Assembly (NCBI GenBank): GCA_019096195.1
Contig: JAGTXK010000075.1
Location: forward strand, 1-64,000
DNA length: 64,000 nucleotides
Source: Boletus sp. NGJ
Lineage: Eukaryota > Basidiomycota > Agaricomycetes > Boletales > Boletaceae
Direction: 5' to 3'
How positions within the stretch are numbered: position 1 is the stretch's first letter; the number at the start of each line of letters is the position of its first letter. Positions 45,470 through 60,200 of the stretch are shown here, one piece after another. The notes beneath the pieces were generated by a model that saw nothing but the letters and a program-made list of their open reading frames with translations, was not told where the DNA came from and made no database searches. A program made the translations under genes and the position numbers.

Positions 45470-45539
45470 TATGTAGTATTTACAATTCTATTAGCTATGT
45501 ACTTGTAGATAGTAACAAAGCTATATGTTGGAGAAAAAC
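45470..45539 (-). repeat. Edge of LTR-like repeat R2 (mirror)
   Basis: Mirror of 20275-20344, on the far side of the pogo insertion. Confidence 0.85.
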
Positions 45540-46333
45540 ATTAATTTCTTCTGAGTTTCTTGATGAAATATTCTGAAAATTGCAGGGGTGCTAGGTCATA
45601 CTAAGGGTTATTAGGCTCTAGAATATTGAAAGATCCCAACTGCTGCAAGTGGCAGAATTAACTCCATTCATGTGGTAGCTTCTGACTATGCATGAAACAA
45701 GTTTGATGCAGGTCACTGTGACCCTGTAACATAGTATGGGTTGAAGCCTCTCAATAACCAGTGGTGGAGTCCTGGGCTTTACTTGACAAGTCTTATGATA
45801 GATGTCTCCAAGAGTGAGGTTCATGAACAGAGGAAATAGTGCAAAGATGTAAAGTAATCACCAAGATAATCATGAGTACAATAGAGATGGCTTTCAGAAC
45901 TTTAAGGATAGTTTGAAGTGGGGTGGAATTAAGACTATGGTAAATTACACAGGATACAATGTAGATCATAGTTAGAGTCTACATTTGAGTGGCAGTCAAC
46001 TGTACTATACATATATAGTAGTTGGCCACTTTAGGGCAGGTCTAACTATATTATCATAAATAGAAGGAAATGGCCACATTTGGAATGAGACTGGATAATT
46101 AAGAAATACTAGGTTATGTACAAGAGAATATAGCTAAGAAGGCAATATCTGATTAAAGATAAGTACAGCTATATGAAGAAATGTGAGAAGATGAAATAGA
46201 TAATATCCTATGTAAGCAGAGACACACAGCAGTGTATAGATGAGGTCTGCATGAGAGCTCAGTGAGGTGGGGCACTTTCTTCTTTCTGCCACCTCCACTA
46301 GCTTAAGCAGGGCCTCACTTGCATTTTCCTTCT
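45540..46333. other. Unassigned, no gene recognised (mirror)
   Basis: Mirror of 19481-20274. No gene or RNA is seen. It may hold the upstream terminal region of the tyrosine-recombinase element. Confidence 0.5.
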
Positions 46334-49300
46334 CTTTTTATCATCATCCCACTTCATTGCTAGACCAGACATCTTTCATATTCAAATATGGCAGACCCTA
46401 CTCAGGAATGTTGCCTGGACTATGCACTACTAAAATTCTATGATGAAAGACTTGTTTTCACAGTAGACAGTAAAACTGACCAGGAAATGGTGAAGACACT
46501 CAGAGTATTGTGGACCATTCAACATGCTAGAGAGATAGAAAATTGGGAACTTCAGCATGAAGCCAATGTAGTTGAAGAAAAACAACACCATGAGCAAGCT
46601 GAACAAGAAGCTGAATAGCAGTGGGCACTTTAATGCAAGGAGAAGGGAGAAGCCAAAAAAGAGGAGAAGAATAAGTACAAGAACAAGTTTGTGCCAATAC
46701 CAGACAGACTGCTCTCAGCCACAGCACTCCTTCTTCCATTGCAACATGTGCTCTCTAAGCCCTGGAAAGAAGACTATGTACCTCTTTACCATTTCACAAA
46801 CAAAGGTCCCACCTTCCAAACCAGCACCTCTGTCAAAGCGAAGAAACACAAAGTTGAAGATGAATCACTCTCGTGGGAGGAGTTCAGACAAGCAAATTAC
46901 AGGATGCTCAATGCCATGAGGCAGCAAGACTGGCCCCCAAACTGTCTAGAAATGACCAGACATTTCTGGCTAGCCATAGAAGATTATGACTGGAGGCATA
47001 ACCCAAGCAAGTACTACAAACATATCCTCCTCCTCTCTCAAGGTAAAGTATGCAGAGACTGGCACAAAACTCTTGGCACACCAGATGCCTTCAGCTCACT
47101 ACCTTTGCATGTAGGTCACCTCAATGACTACCACCAAGAGCTGCTCGACATTATATATGCCACCAAAATTGAAGCAGTGCAAATGGTCTATATCTCACTT
47201 CACATACACAATGATCCCAGCTAATGAACTATCCTTCACTCCTACATTACCTTCATCCTCTCATTCCACATCACTATTCCATCCCATCCTAATGCTGCAT
47301 GCAGGCACTCATTCCTATGCAGACCATAATCAGGATGCAGGCTCATTCCAATGCCACACATGGATATACATTTCCATGTGGATCACCATTGGGATGCAGA
47401 CCTTTCTTATATCTTGACATCTCTACAGCCAAATGAACCCTAATGCGATGCTATACACATAATTGCACATCACTTCCAACCCCACTTATTGGGATAATCA
47501 TAGCACTTGCATGATGTGTTGTAATCCCATTGGTACAATCTCACCACTCTCCACATATGGGTGATCATCAACACAACATCAGGTCAATGACCATTACACA
47601 TCCTTCTCAGGCCAGGCTCATACACCCAATGCCTTTGCCAAACCCACACATGTGTGGTTGCCCAGTCTTTCTAAATGACCCATCTTCCCATCATCCAGGG
47701 AACATGCAGACACAGTACTGCCCAAATGCCTCTGTTCCTTTCATACAGACTCCTAACCATCCTCCTTGTTCTCAAACCACACCATGCACAAAGTATCATC
47801 TCTTGCACACAATGCTCTACCAGTTTGTGCCAGTCATCTTCTACACAGCCAAAAGAACTTGGAATGACCAATTCAATACATTTATTGAATCATTCAATAA
47901 AGCATTTCAAGTTAGGGAAACAGATGCCATTCTATGCAGCATGTGGCAGTGTGACAGTGGATATAGCAAGAAACATGACAGCATGCATGCATGCTCAGGA
48001 TGTGGAGCACTCACATATGGAGCTAGCTCATGCCCTCGAGCACAGAAAGCACCAGGCCCAAACTCTCTATAAGGCTGATGCCTGGGAGATTGCACTTCAA
48101 CAGACTGGACTAATTGACTGCTTCCAATCTGTCCCATCTGGCTTACGTGAAGGCTTCATTGTAGGATATCTCATGATTTCCTGTGTACAAATTCCCTCAA
48201 ATAGTATCTCCCTTGCCATTTATGAGGCAGAGTTCAATGACATTGTGAATAAAGAGTTAATCAAAGGCTGCTACATAGGACCTTTCTTGGCCCATTCAAA
48301 TCCTCCCCTCTATCACTAATACCAAAATCTGGTAAACCAGGCAAGTTCTGCCCAGTGCAAAACTTCTTGTTCCCCATCAAGAAATCAGTTTACTTCCCCA
48401 ACCCATCCATCAACAATGCCATCATGATGAAAATTTTCCCATGCATATTGTAAAAATTCTCAATGATCTATATGCTAATATCACATCTACCTGCAGGATC
48501 ATAGGTGGCCACATGAGACATAGTGGAAGCCTGTTATACAATACCATTACATAAATTACAATGGCCAGCTACAGTAGTATGTATATCCAATACAACAGCA
48601 TGTATTGACACCTGTGTTGCATTTGGCACATCACCATCCTGTGGAGCCTATGGACAAATAGCTGATGCAGGTTTAGAAATACAATGCACCAAAGGCATTG
48701 GCCTACTGGACAAGTGGGTCAATGTCCTTTTTTTTTTCCTGAATACCACAAATACATCTTCACCAATACAATGAGGTCAGATGTCAATGGCATGAGGATA
48801 TCAGGCATACAGGACTAAGACACACCACCTTGAGAATCTGGTACAGTGGAGTAGAACACCCAAATGAATCTATAGAAGAATTCAGCAAAGACTGTTTCTG
48901 CCCCATCTGAGATCTATACAACAATTCCCCCTGTTTAGAAGAAGATGCCCTCTTTACATACAATATCACTAATATAGATGAGATCTCCTGTAAACTTGGC
49001 ATCCCATGGGAAACATCCAAAGACCAACTCTTTGCCTTCTCCACCATTTATATAGGCTTTATCCAGGATTCAGAGCAGCAGACTGTAACCCTCAGCCCCA
49101 CCAAAACCAAGAAATATATTAATGAAATTGATGAATGGCTAGCAAGATAGACACATAGCCTGAAACACATGCAGGAACTATATGGTAAACTACTACATAT
49201 GGCATCCATCCTACCTCAGGATTGAACATACCTTGTGGGACTTGAGAGCATGCTAGTGACTTGTGCCAAATGATCTTTTGTCCCCCACTGCCCTGACAAA

Positions 49301-51627
49301 AATCAAAGATCTACACTGAGGAGGGACAATCTGAGCAAAGGAATAGTTATTCACCCAATTTACACCCCACCCACCTTCCTTGATCTCAGAGCTTTCTCTA
49401 ATGCCAGTTCTCATATTGAAATTGGCATTATAGTCAAAAACCAGTGGCACACCTGGCACCTGGATGCAGAATGGAAAATTCTCAATGGACCAAAGACATT
49501 GGATGGGCTGAGGCCATTGCCTTTGAGCTCCTTATTTTAATGCCATCCTATTTAGCACAAATCACATCATTCTACATGACAACAACATAGGCATTGTTGA
49601 GGAATGGCATGTGGGCAGGCACTGCAACTGCACAGTCAATGCAATTTCAAACATATCCACACTTTCCTTAACTTAGCCATTCACGTATACAGCATCACAA
49701 CATGCTACATCCCCAGTGGAGACAACCCAGTCAATTAACCATCCAGTGGTACCTACAGTCTAGAAAACAGCCTACCTCTAGCCATTCCACTACCAGAGCA
49801 CCTTAGGGATTTCCCTCATGAATGCCACAGATCCACTCTTAGCCTGAGAGCTCAGAAACCTCAAAGAAGAAGAGTACCCTACTAGCATCAGCAGAATCTT
49901 CAATGACCAGTGTATCCAACAAGAAGCAGTTGAAAGAACCAGAGCAGAGATCCAGCTCAAGAACAAACTGGTCCTCAGTGTCCTCCAGAGCGATTGACTC
50001 TAGCCCCACATGCTTCAACTCCCAGCTACCATTCCCTGCCAATCCCAGGAGTCTATCTTTCACAGTGCCATCCAAACCCCATATCCACCCAATCTTTGTC
50101 CCCTGCCATCCCCAAACTGCCTCCACTGCCTTGCAAAAGACCAACTACACCAGTGGACACCCTCCACACCTTCCATAAGAGCAATAGATGACTCCAACCA
50201 AGCAGCAGTATCCAACACCAGTCTTAATCATATCCTGAAGTCATTGAAGCCTCCTGGGCAAATAGCACAAAAACCCTCTATGGCAATGCATTGCTCATAT
50301 ACCATATCTACTGTGACCTCAATGGACCCATTTCGAGTCACAAGTGCTGTCCAATATCAGGCACACTGCTTCTTACCTTTCTTTCCAACTGTGCAGAAGG
50401 CATCTTAGGCTCAACCCTGGCAAACTATGCAGCAGGCATAAAAGCCTGGCACCTACTACATGGTTAGCCCTGGAACATTCACCCAGATGAGCTTTGTCTT
50501 ACACTCCGAGAAGCAGCCTGCTTAGCCCCTCACAGCTCCAAACATGCCAAGCACCACCACCACCATTGATGATCTTAAAATCATACATGCCAGCCTCAAT
50601 ATGAATGACCCCTGTGATGCTGCTATTTATGCCTATGTAGTAGTAACTTTTTACATGGTAGTAAGACTGGATGAATTCACTGTACCCAACATACACAAGA
50701 AATTTAAACCTGCAAAGTACATAATGTGCCACAATGCATCCTGGCTACAAGACAAAGACAATCTATCTGTCATCAAATTCAGGATTCCAGTCACCAAATG
50801 TGATGCCACAGACAAAGATGTACAATATGCTTCACAGCCAGGCTGCATCATGAACCCAGAAACAGTGCTATAGAACCACTTCCAGCTTAATCCAGCCCTA
50901 TCAGATGCACATCTATTCACATGGAAACACACAAAGGGTGGACTCCAACCACTAACAAAAACACAAGTCACAAGCAAATTGGCAGACATCACCAAATGAA
51001 ACAGTCTCACAGAACTCAAACGCCACAGCCTTCACATAGGAGGGATCCTTTTCTATCTACTAAAAGGGGTACCTTTTGACATGGTCAAAGTAATTGGTCA
51101 CTGGGCTGGAGAGGCCTTCATATTGTATTTAAGGGAGCATGCACTCATTCTCACACCATTTCTACAAGCTGATCAGAAGCTCCTCAATAACTTCATGTGG
51201 ATTACCATGCTGCTAGTGTAATGATGGTAAGCAGCCTTTTGCTTCTAGTGATTAGGTCTCAAGCCTTGTTGGACATTTTACTAAGGCTCCTAGAAAGTGG
51301 GTTCATAGCTCACCTTTTCCCCCTTTTAGGCTAGAACTAGCTTTGAGTCAGAAATCTCCCAGTTTTACCCAACCACATATAACATCAGAGACAGCAAACA
51401 CAGCAAGTTTTTCTCTGAATCCTTCCACTACCACTTTGTACCCACTGACTCCATTACATCTATTTTAACTGTACTCAAGTGAGCATTATCATGCAAATGG
51501 TTATCAGAGAGATTCAAGATCTCAGAGATGGCTGGCCATAGCCTAGAAGGCTGTGTTATCAAGAGAAGCACCAAGTGTCAACTGTTCTCCAAGAGGAACA
51601 CTCCCCATGTTATTTCTGATGACTTTA
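46334..51627 (+). mobile_element. Tyrosine-recombinase retroelement fossil (mirror)
   Basis: Mirror of about 14187-19480, here on the plus strand. Parts: gag-like (46388-47224), Cys/His knuckle (about 47940-48050), reverse transcriptase (about 48290-49230), RNase H (about 49310-49810), tyrosine recombinase (50544 to about 51190), then an unassigned remnant to the mariner A end. It is an old fossil broken in many places. It looks the same as the left copy. Confidence 0.75.
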
Positions 51628-54600
51628 CAGTGGTTTCCATAAGTATGTGGAAAATGCATTGAAGAAAGTCATGCCTTGGAGACAGCCACAGAAGGACCCC
51701 AGAAGTGGCTGAGTAAGCAACCTGTAGTGTAGATATTGGGTCGAATTTATATCACATACCTACATCACTCGCATGTCTGAGCAATCAGGCCTGGGAGCTC
51801 AATCTGCCGAGAGGCAGTATGCCTTTGCAGTCACCCTTACTATCTATTTGACACTCAAGCAGTCATCTAAGGCCAGAACTACTGCCAAGTGACAAGAAAA
51901 ATCTATAAAAACTAAGGAACTACTTTTTCTGCTTGATGAGACTAACTATATTGAATTCTTGGAAAGCATGCTTGAGAAACATGGAAAAGCCTGGTACAAG
52001 ATCTCTTGCAAGCAGCACTTTTCATTCAAGTATACTATATTGTACTGAAGATGAAGAGGTTTGACTTTCCACATTTTCAGTTGTTGGTCTTATGAGAATT
52101 TATCTAGCCAGCACATGAGTGAGGCAATGGATGTAGACAATGAGTCAGACTACAAGAAAATGGTCCACAAGATTGTTAACACCATTGGGAACTCTGGCAC
52201 AACAAAAATACTCATTGATATGAAACAATTGAGAAACTCCCCTCGTATCAAGCCAATGCCAATGCTGGAGATGAAGAATCAGGCACATCAGACAAGAACC
52301 AGGTATTTCCTTTCATTTCAATGGTTAAATGGTCTAATAATGTAATTTTCAAATAAGACCAAGACCCTGTCCCAAACTGTATCAGACCTTGATGTGCACC
52401 TTGCTCAATGGTGCCTGAAACTTGCAAAAATGTACAAGAACAAGCATAATGAAGGTCTTATGTATATTGGACCATCAGATATTACCATCCCACTCACTCC
52501 CACTATGATACTTGACTGGGCTCACACTTTGGTATGGCTCTATAATGTTGCATCAAAAAAAATTCTAATCAGCTCGTAGGAGAAAGGGCAGGCCACATTG
52601 CATATGCTGCCCAATATTCCTTCATTTGATATTGCCAACAAGGCACTGTTCCTACATCCAGCTCACAAGGTGCATGTGCAGACTCCTCCACAGTTGCTAC
52701 CATCTCTAAAATCTGGGCCTGGGCTATTGGATGTTAACTCACTTACATCAGTTTTTCTCCTTCAGATGCTAGCTAATTTGCTTCCTCAGTCTGGGTCAAA
52801 TAGCCAATCTGCTCTAGTTCCAACTACACCTACTCATAATGTCTTAGAAAAATCAGTCCTGCCTCCATTTCTATTCCCATCCTAGCTTTCATGCTTTCTC
52901 AAGTATGCAGAAACTGATCTGGGTGTTTCTAACACTACTACATATGAGCACAAACTCACCACACAACACATTGGGCCATATATGCTCTCCAAAATCAGTG
53001 ACAAGATGCTTTTGGACATTGGAATTCCAACTGGCAATATCATCTGTCTGAAAAAGGATTGTATGGTTTGGTGGAATGGTCCCGATGCAAAGTGGAAGCA
53101 TAGTGATACTGATCAAAGCTCAACAAGCAAGTTGAGGTCACCTACCCATCCACTTCAGAAAAAGATCAGCTACAAGCAGAAGTATCATGATGACTGCTGC
53201 TGCTGCTTTACTATGTCCCCAATGATACCTGGTGATGACAATGGACCAAGGGACTATGACCTCTGGTACCAGGCAACAGATCATGGCATTTGGCTTCCAG
53301 TTCCAAAGGGATTTATTGTTTGTGAGGATGTCGAGGAGGATAAGGTTGGCTTTTTCAATAACTAGGACAATATTGCCAGTATTTCCGTGTCACTTAGTAT
53401 CTAGTTCGACATTTGAATGCAATGCTATTGCTCTGATGACTCCATTTAATCAGATAACAATTGATTACAACAGTCCTAAGTCCATTTCAACTATACAATG
53501 TAATCCAATGCCATAAAATATCCTTCTACTTTGTCAGGAGTGATGTTCTGACAAGCACGAGCAATCATGGTTATCAAGAAGTCATTACAGTGGCGCCGAA
53601 AATACGCCTTGATAGCTGAGAAGGCCTGCTCAATGGGATTGTAATCAGGGGAGTAAGGAGGGAGGAAAATGAGTTTGCACACTAATGGTGGTTAGTACAT
53701 AAAGAATGATGCATTGATGACATATGATGCATGTCTTCAATCAGCGCACAGACCTCCTCACCATGGTGAATGCAACAATTGTCCATGATGAGTACACTGT
53801 GGGGACCCAGATATGGATTGGTAAATGGCATCTGTAGCAAAGATGTATTGATGAAATATACATAGAAATATAAATAACACACCACATGTTTATTCAAAAA
53901 GCTCGAAAAATGCTTACCATCAACCAGTCTCTCAATGACATCGTATGTGATAATGCCATCAAGAGTGATAGCAGGAATGATAGAAAATCTTGTGCCATGT
54001 ACAAAGCACCTCTTGATGTGACAATGAACTCCTCTTGTCGACCGTCCATGTTGGCAGGTGGACGTTCATTTATCCTTGGCAGCTTCATCAACAAAAACAA
54101 GCATATTTGGATCTGGTGCTTCTGCAGCGATGCAGTTCATGTAAATTGCATGCATCTCTTCATTCTGCTCTGCAGCAGAAGAGGAAATAATCTTCTGGGT
54201 GATGAAAAGCCACAGGAGTATTTGAAGAAGGGTAGAGAATATAATGTACTTATGATGCTTAGCCCATAGCTCACTTTGAAGCTCATCGAGGTAGATGGTA
54301 CTCCGATACTGAATGACAGTAGAGATAAGAGCAACATCTGCTCAGGTGAGTACTCAGGGGCGACCGGTAGTACAAGAGTACTTGTTTGGGTTGGTTACAG
54401 TCCCATATTTTGAGTCCAAGGAGAGTGTCGTGTAAACAAGTGACTTTTTGACAACCAATATGTGACAGATCTGTTGGACACTATGGTCTTTATGATACAA
54501 GAGGGAGATGTGGGCTTTGAGGTTAGGAGATACAATGCAGCAGTGTCCAGGCATGAGTAGTGGCAGCTTGCAAAAGCAATGATGCTTATTCAGCTGCAGG

Positions 54601-54692
54601 CTACCCAGTCAGCCACTTCTGGGTCCTTCTGCGGCTGTCTCCAAGGTGCGACTTTCTTCAATGTGTTTTCCACATACTTATGGAAACCACTG
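51628..54692 (-). mobile_element. Mariner-like transposon A with companion gene (mirror)
   Basis: Mirror of 11119-14186, three bases shorter (3065 bp). The two small length differences between the arms fall in this element: one base in the first transposase intron (near 53844) and two bases near 54556. The companion gene is on the plus strand at 51774-53365 and the transposase on the minus strand at 53491 to about 54540. Confidence 0.92.
51774..53365 (+). pseudogene. Companion gene copy A (mirror)
   Basis: Same as 12449-14040, in plus orientation. The 'HLAQWCLKLAKMYKNKHNEG' block is in 52394-52579 and the SAM-like fold near 52974-53055. No difference from the left copy was noticed. Confidence 0.7.
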
Positions 54693-57600
54693 TAACATTA
54701 GGTCTTCTTACAGTATACTGTAAGTTATCAATGGTTGAAGAGGAAGGATGAATGAATAATTGGTAAAAAGGGGTATTCTCCTTCAGAATCATAACATAAA
54801 CCTTGCAACTGCTTTAGTTGAAGCTTTTTTCAAAGCTTGTCCCTCAACATATTTTGTGAGGTCATCACTTGCAATTACAATAGAATGTATTCTTAAGCAT
54901 TTGGCATATACATTATATCAATATACTATATGCTTTAATGAATACAATAGCTGGTGGAGATATAGTAATGGGCAAATGTATCTTTAGAATACTTCTAATT
55001 TGGCACTCATAGTAGGATTTAATATAGTATATTGCATCTTTGTACATGATGGGCCAATAAAATCTATGTTGTAGATTCTGCCAAGCCAAGTTGTCTTGAT
55101 TCCATAATATCCCAAGAAATTATGAGCTTGAGTTAGTAGGTCTAGGCACTTTCTTGGATCAAGGATAACTAGTAGCAGTTTGCCATTCTGAACTCATTTG
55201 AATAGTTTATTAGCTCTGATATAGTACTTCTTAACCCTTTTGAGGAGTTCTTCACTAGCAATTCAAGGAAATGAGTTGGTAATGTGGTCACAGATCTTGG
55301 CTAGCCTCCTGCTTGGCAGTGGCTATGTTGTAACAATTTGCTTGCATCAGGTGAGTTGCATAAATATACTATAATCAGATGTTTGATGCTGATCTGCTGA
55401 TATATATAGCCTTATTATAAAGAGCTATTTCATCCAACCAAGTGTCATCATAGTGTAAAACTTGTGTTTGATCAGTTGGAATTCTTGATAAAGCATCAGA
55501 GGTGAGTGTAGTAGCAGATACATATACTAATTTAAATCAAACATCAGGATTTCTTGAATCCATCTGTTTATAACTGTATTAGGTTTCAGCTCTAATTTTC
55601 TCAACATTCCTTTGGTGTACTTAGCATCTACTAGGAGTGGAAATGTCTAGTTGCATGAAACAATCCATACAGCCCCAACTTTGGCTGGTAATAGATAGCT
55701 TCTGTAGTGGAAAATAATATAGATTTATATTGTGATGGTCTAGTTGGGATAGTACCATACCTACCCCTATATGTATAACTAGAGTCTACTAATAGTATGA
55801 TGGAGTTGACTTGAGGTGTAGTCAATTGGTAGTAGTATTGGAGCTGAAATTACAAGTTCCTTAAGCATTTCAAAAAAGTATCAGTAAACTTTAGTCCATT
55901 CAAATCTTTTCTTTCTCCAAGTGAAAACAATGGTGGTAGCTACTGTATTTGAAAGTAGCAATCCATATATGGACCATTCCACATAGGCCCATAAACTGTC
56001 TTGCTCCTTTAGCATTCTTAGAAGTGGGCCATTCATAGATAGCCTTTATTCTATCATTGTCTGGTTTTCAGCCATCTACTCCAACTGCTTGTTTCAGTAT
56101 TTTGAAAGGAACAACCAACAAACAGAGTGGTGAAGCCTAGACCTAATATCTCAAGTGTTGCCAACTAAGGCAATATGCAGGAGAGCAAGAGGCAATATCA
56201 AGACTAAGGAGAACATGATACTCTACTGGCTACTTATATACTACCGGCAGTGGTGCATGGACCATGCTATGCTATAATGTTGTAGGGTACTGGGTATGAC
56301 ATCACAGGAACAAGAAATTGTTAATGTTCAATTGTAAAAGGAAGGAGGGATGGAATGAAATGCATGTGTTATGCACATGTAAGTGAAAGGTAGTCCATAA
56401 TGTTCTGAAACACAGCTACATTGTGATATACTGTATCAAAGGGATCAATAGATAGGAATGCAAGGATGAAATGAAAGAGAAATGCAAAAGGAATGTTTAA
56501 GGTGTTACATAGATTTGATCATGAGATTGGATATTGAGATAGAATCACATTGGGAAATGGATTGGATCTTGTCTAATGTATCTGTGATGGATCTAATAAA
56601 TATAGTTAAGTGCCAGTGAGAGAATGTGACCATGTGACCATATTCTACACAGCCTTCCATCACATGACTCAGCATTCCATGAGATTCCATAAGATTCCAT
56701 AAGATTCCATAAGATTCCATGACATTCCATAAGATTCTATGATATTCCATAGTGTTCCATGCATCAGTTAGTAAACACTTGGCATTTGTAAGCAGCCAAC
56801 CCTTCTGATTGGTTAGCCAAGCCCATGTATTTATCTATAAAAGAAGAGCCATTCAGGCCACAAAGAGAGCAGATCACCCCTCATATAGGGCATCTCAACT
56901 AGAGAAGTTCTCTCAAGAAGAGCAATTCTTACCCCTATTTGGAGTACCACTCACAGGCAACCCACAGAGGACCTTGAGGAGGACATTCTCCATTGTTTAG
57001 ATAGCTAGTTAGATTCTTAGAAGTAAATTCTTGTAGCCAATAGTGCACAAGAAATATAGAATACCTTTTGGGAGAAAACTTTAAATAGGGCAACAAAAGG
57101 GAATAGATCCCCAATAGTTTAATACTACTAGACCCCAAACATCCCTGCTGCTCTGCTGACTGCCCACCTAAGAGGATAAGTGACAGTATAGCCAAATAAG
57201 CACTAAATTGCACTCTCCTTAGCAAACAATAAGATTGAGTTATCATAACCTATCTGAGTGACCTAAGTGTAGTGTGAATCTATTTCAGCCTTACCGGGAA
57301 GATCTCAACATCTTGACAATCCAGCATATCTGCGGATTACCAGCCACAAAGTCATTGCCTTTTATAGCAATTGACTCATTTGACCTGCTAAAAAAGCCTA
57401 CTAACCAAAGGCTAGCAACCTAGTAGCATTGACTAGCATACCTTTAGATATGTTTATAGTTGTTTACAGTTGTTTACACTATTAACCAGACTACAGTTGA
57501 AACCATTTCAATTCCAATTCTTCAGCATTTGTTGGAAATTGGCAAACAACCCATGCACTCAGTTATACTAAGTATTCAACTGACTCAAACCTAGCAGACC

Positions 57601-59610
57601 TAGAGATTGTTTCATCAAGGAGGTAAAAATTCCCCTAGCTTATAGTGTTCTAATCACAGGAGGCAAAGCAAACATGTAAAGAAATGTTGTTTGAAAAAGG
57701 GTTTCCATTGCTTTTGCCTGTATAGAAGTCATCAGGTGATCTGGAGGCTAGCTCCTGATTAGTAGCCTTGTGTGGATACTGAGCACTGCATCAGATATGT
57801 CCATAGGTCAGTGTAGTTTAGAGGCTTGTGGGCCTATGCTTGTGGTGGTAAATGCCAGGTTTAGCTGTGAGGCTACTTGATACCATATAGTAATGGATAC
57901 AATGAGGATATAGCTAGTGAAAGCATATGTGGGTATTATCAGTTATATGGTATATTATATAATAAAGGATACGATGAGGAATACAAGGATATGAATGGTA
58001 GAATGGTGTATGATATGGATGTGGTATCATATGGGGACTAGGTTGTGTATTTATATGTATAGCAAGGAGGGAGTTTGGTTGGTGGTAGGCGAGAGTATCA
58101 TCTATAGGTAGTGTGAAAGTGTAGTGAGGGTGGAAATATATAGTGGGTATCAAGTGTGAACATTTCATATTTGGACATGGAGTTTGCAGATTTGGAGTTT
58201 CTTGTCTGAGAATGTACAGTAGCACCAGTTTCTATTGAGCAGTGTAAAATTCTATTTAGATCTACTACAGTACATGTTCCCAAATGTATTTACTGATATC
58301 AGGTTTCTTTGATATTATCACAGGGTTTCCATTTTTGTCTAAGTATACTATAGTTGGTCCATAGATGGAACCATCATCAATGAAAACATTCATAACTTGT
58401 TTGTCTATCTTGTCCTTGAATATGAATATCATACATTCTTGAAATTCAGAGGAAGATTAGTATATCTGTATTTTGTTGATAGTGAAGTGATTCTCAGCAT
58501 TCCTAAGAGTGGTAGAAAAGCTATCATATCATGACTGACTTTAACCATTTTCCTAGCATCAAATTCTCAATACAAGTCAAAGACTATAAGCATTTTCCAC
58601 CTAAATATTGGTCAATAAACTAATTCAGGTTAGGGGGAATTGATGATCCTTATATGCTTATTTTGTTATGGAGTTGCAGGTCATGGACAATATGAAGCTT
58701 TCACTTCTTAGCATTTTAAGTGCCAAATCAGCAAGGGCAGTAGGGCAATTGATATGGTTCATATACTCCAGCATCAATTGAGTTAGAATACTAATACTTC
58801 CATTACTTTATCCCATATATCTGTTGGTATAGGAATATTCTTGTATTGCTATGATTCATAGGGCATATGAGGGATTCTGTATGGGGTAAAGTGAGTTTCT
58901 TTAAGGGTTCCCCTATGCATATTCTCAAAGGCAATGGCTGCTTTGTTCTTTACTAGTATGTAAAGAAATAATTATATTTTATCCAGCCATAGAAAATTCT
59001 TTTTGCACATCTCTACATACAATTTTCTTGAGTAAATTTTGCTGTGGGCATAATATTATCAAAGTGGATATTAGATAGTACCAAGATTGATAAGAAATTA
59101 AAAGGAATGGTCTTTTTAACCTTAAATTCAATTGGGATTGGTTAAACTATAGGTCTGATTTTCTTATCAACCAGTTTGTAGGCTCCATAGGCATATCCTG
59201 CACACATGTAGAAGAGTGAGTAAGTTCTCCTAAGATTTCAGAATCAAGGTGGTAGTTACCCATGTTGCTGTCTTTTTCATGTGACTTGTCGGTGTAGAAA
59301 ATTTCTTTCAAACACATATCATCTTTAGTCAGTTCACAGCATCTTAATATAATGCCAGAATTTGAAGGAAAATATATCATCTGCCTTGTAGACACATGTA
59401 GAATATATGCCAAGATGATCAGAGATGAAATTCAAACATTCATATTTTGGAGGCACAAGAATATACAGTAACTTTCAGTTATTCTGGAATTGAACCTCTA
59501 AATGTCAACAAGGAGAGTGATATTTTTTTTTCTGAATTTCTATATTGTGCTGAGGTGCTATAAACTGACCAAAGGTGATATGTGTTTGACAGAAATTTTC
59601 CACATGCATA
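54693..59610 (-). mobile_element. Older Ty3/Gypsy fossil (right copy, longer)
   Basis: Mirror of 6873-11118 as far as 58938. It then continues to about 59608 with upstream pre-RT coding remains that the left arm has lost. It holds the mirrored LTR-like insertion at about 56110-58156 (R1 at 56504-57711). It is highly broken and old. Its upstream part was later the target of Tc1 copy B at 59609-59610. Confidence 0.78.
56504..57711 (+). repeat. LTR-like repeat R1 (mirror)
   Basis: Mirror of about 8100-9307, starting TGTTACATAG at 56504. It contains the ATGGAATCTT tandem array in inverse form (56671-56750) and the CCAAT/TATAAAAG pair near 56808-56845. Confidence 0.55.
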
Positions 59611-60200
59611 CAGTGGCTCAAAAAAGTGTCCCAATGTTTGACTATTTTGCAAAGACTTGACATTTGCAAAAGAACCAAAAGGTATTAGCCCTAACCCTTG
59701 CTGGGCCATTGATAGCCCTAATCCTTGCCCTGAAGATGAGCCCTTAGTCATGTGAGTTGGTTGTCATGGTACTGAGTTATTGCCATATTGAAAGGATATG
59801 TCATTGGGACACTTATTTGACCCTGATATTATCAATTATCATTTAGTAAATAACATAAGGTTCTGATGGATGCTGTGCTTCAACCCTGTCTGATTATGTC
59901 ACTTACATAACTCCAAATGGTATAAAGAGCAGAGATACCATTCAGCCAACCCAACTTCATTATGAAATCCACTCCCTCCTCTGTTAGAGCCAATATTCTT
60001 TTTCTCTCTGAATCTGGCCTTTCTACTAGGCAAATATCATTCCAAACTGGTCTGGGGAAGTCTACTGTGGCCTGGGTTATCAAGGAGATCCACCCAGGCA
60101 AGGAAAACATCAAATTAGGATGTTCTTCTAAACTTTCTCCTACTGATAAAAGGAGAATTGTCTCTAGTATTACCTCTGGCAAAGTTGAAAATGCCGTCTA
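59611..60200 (+). mobile_element. Tc1-like transposon B, 5' half
   Basis: Outer end CAGTGGCTC at 59611 after TA (59609-59610), inner inverted motif near 59797-59822, then the transposase start. It is interrupted after GTCTA (60196-60200) by a Gypsy 5' LTR. With 2285-3297 in the left arm it accounts for one complete Tc1 of about 1.6 kb. Confidence 0.92.
59962..60200 (+). pseudogene. Tc1 transposase, N-terminal part
   Basis: ATG 59962 opens 'MKSTPSSVRANILFLSESG' followed by 'LSTRQISFQTGLGKSTVAW', a typical Tc1 helix-turn-helix, and 'SKLSPTDKRRIVSSITSG'. The frame is open up to the LTR insertion at 60201. It is cut off before the catalytic domain, which survives only at 2516-3297. Confidence 0.9.

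Larger units (their letters stand above)
32908..58938 (-). repeat. Right core arm of giant palindrome
   Basis: Mirror image of 6873-32906. The last matched base is the C of GGCAATGGC at 58938. Beyond it the right arm continues without a break into the upstream part of the old Gypsy fossil, so the right side keeps the ancestral order and the left side carries the deletion. All elements listed for the left arm recur here on the opposite strand. Confidence 0.97.

Noticed and set aside
6873-58938. The palindrome as one giant foldback or terminal-inverted-repeat transposon
   Set aside because: The arms contain unrelated nested elements, end inside a Gypsy fossil at a deletion joint rather than at a common terminal motif, and continue beyond it. 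Nothing marks transposon ends or a target duplication.
59147-59413. 88-codon open frame as a host gene
   Set aside because: It lies on the strand and in the position expected for the pre-RT part of the older Gypsy fossil and continues its remains.
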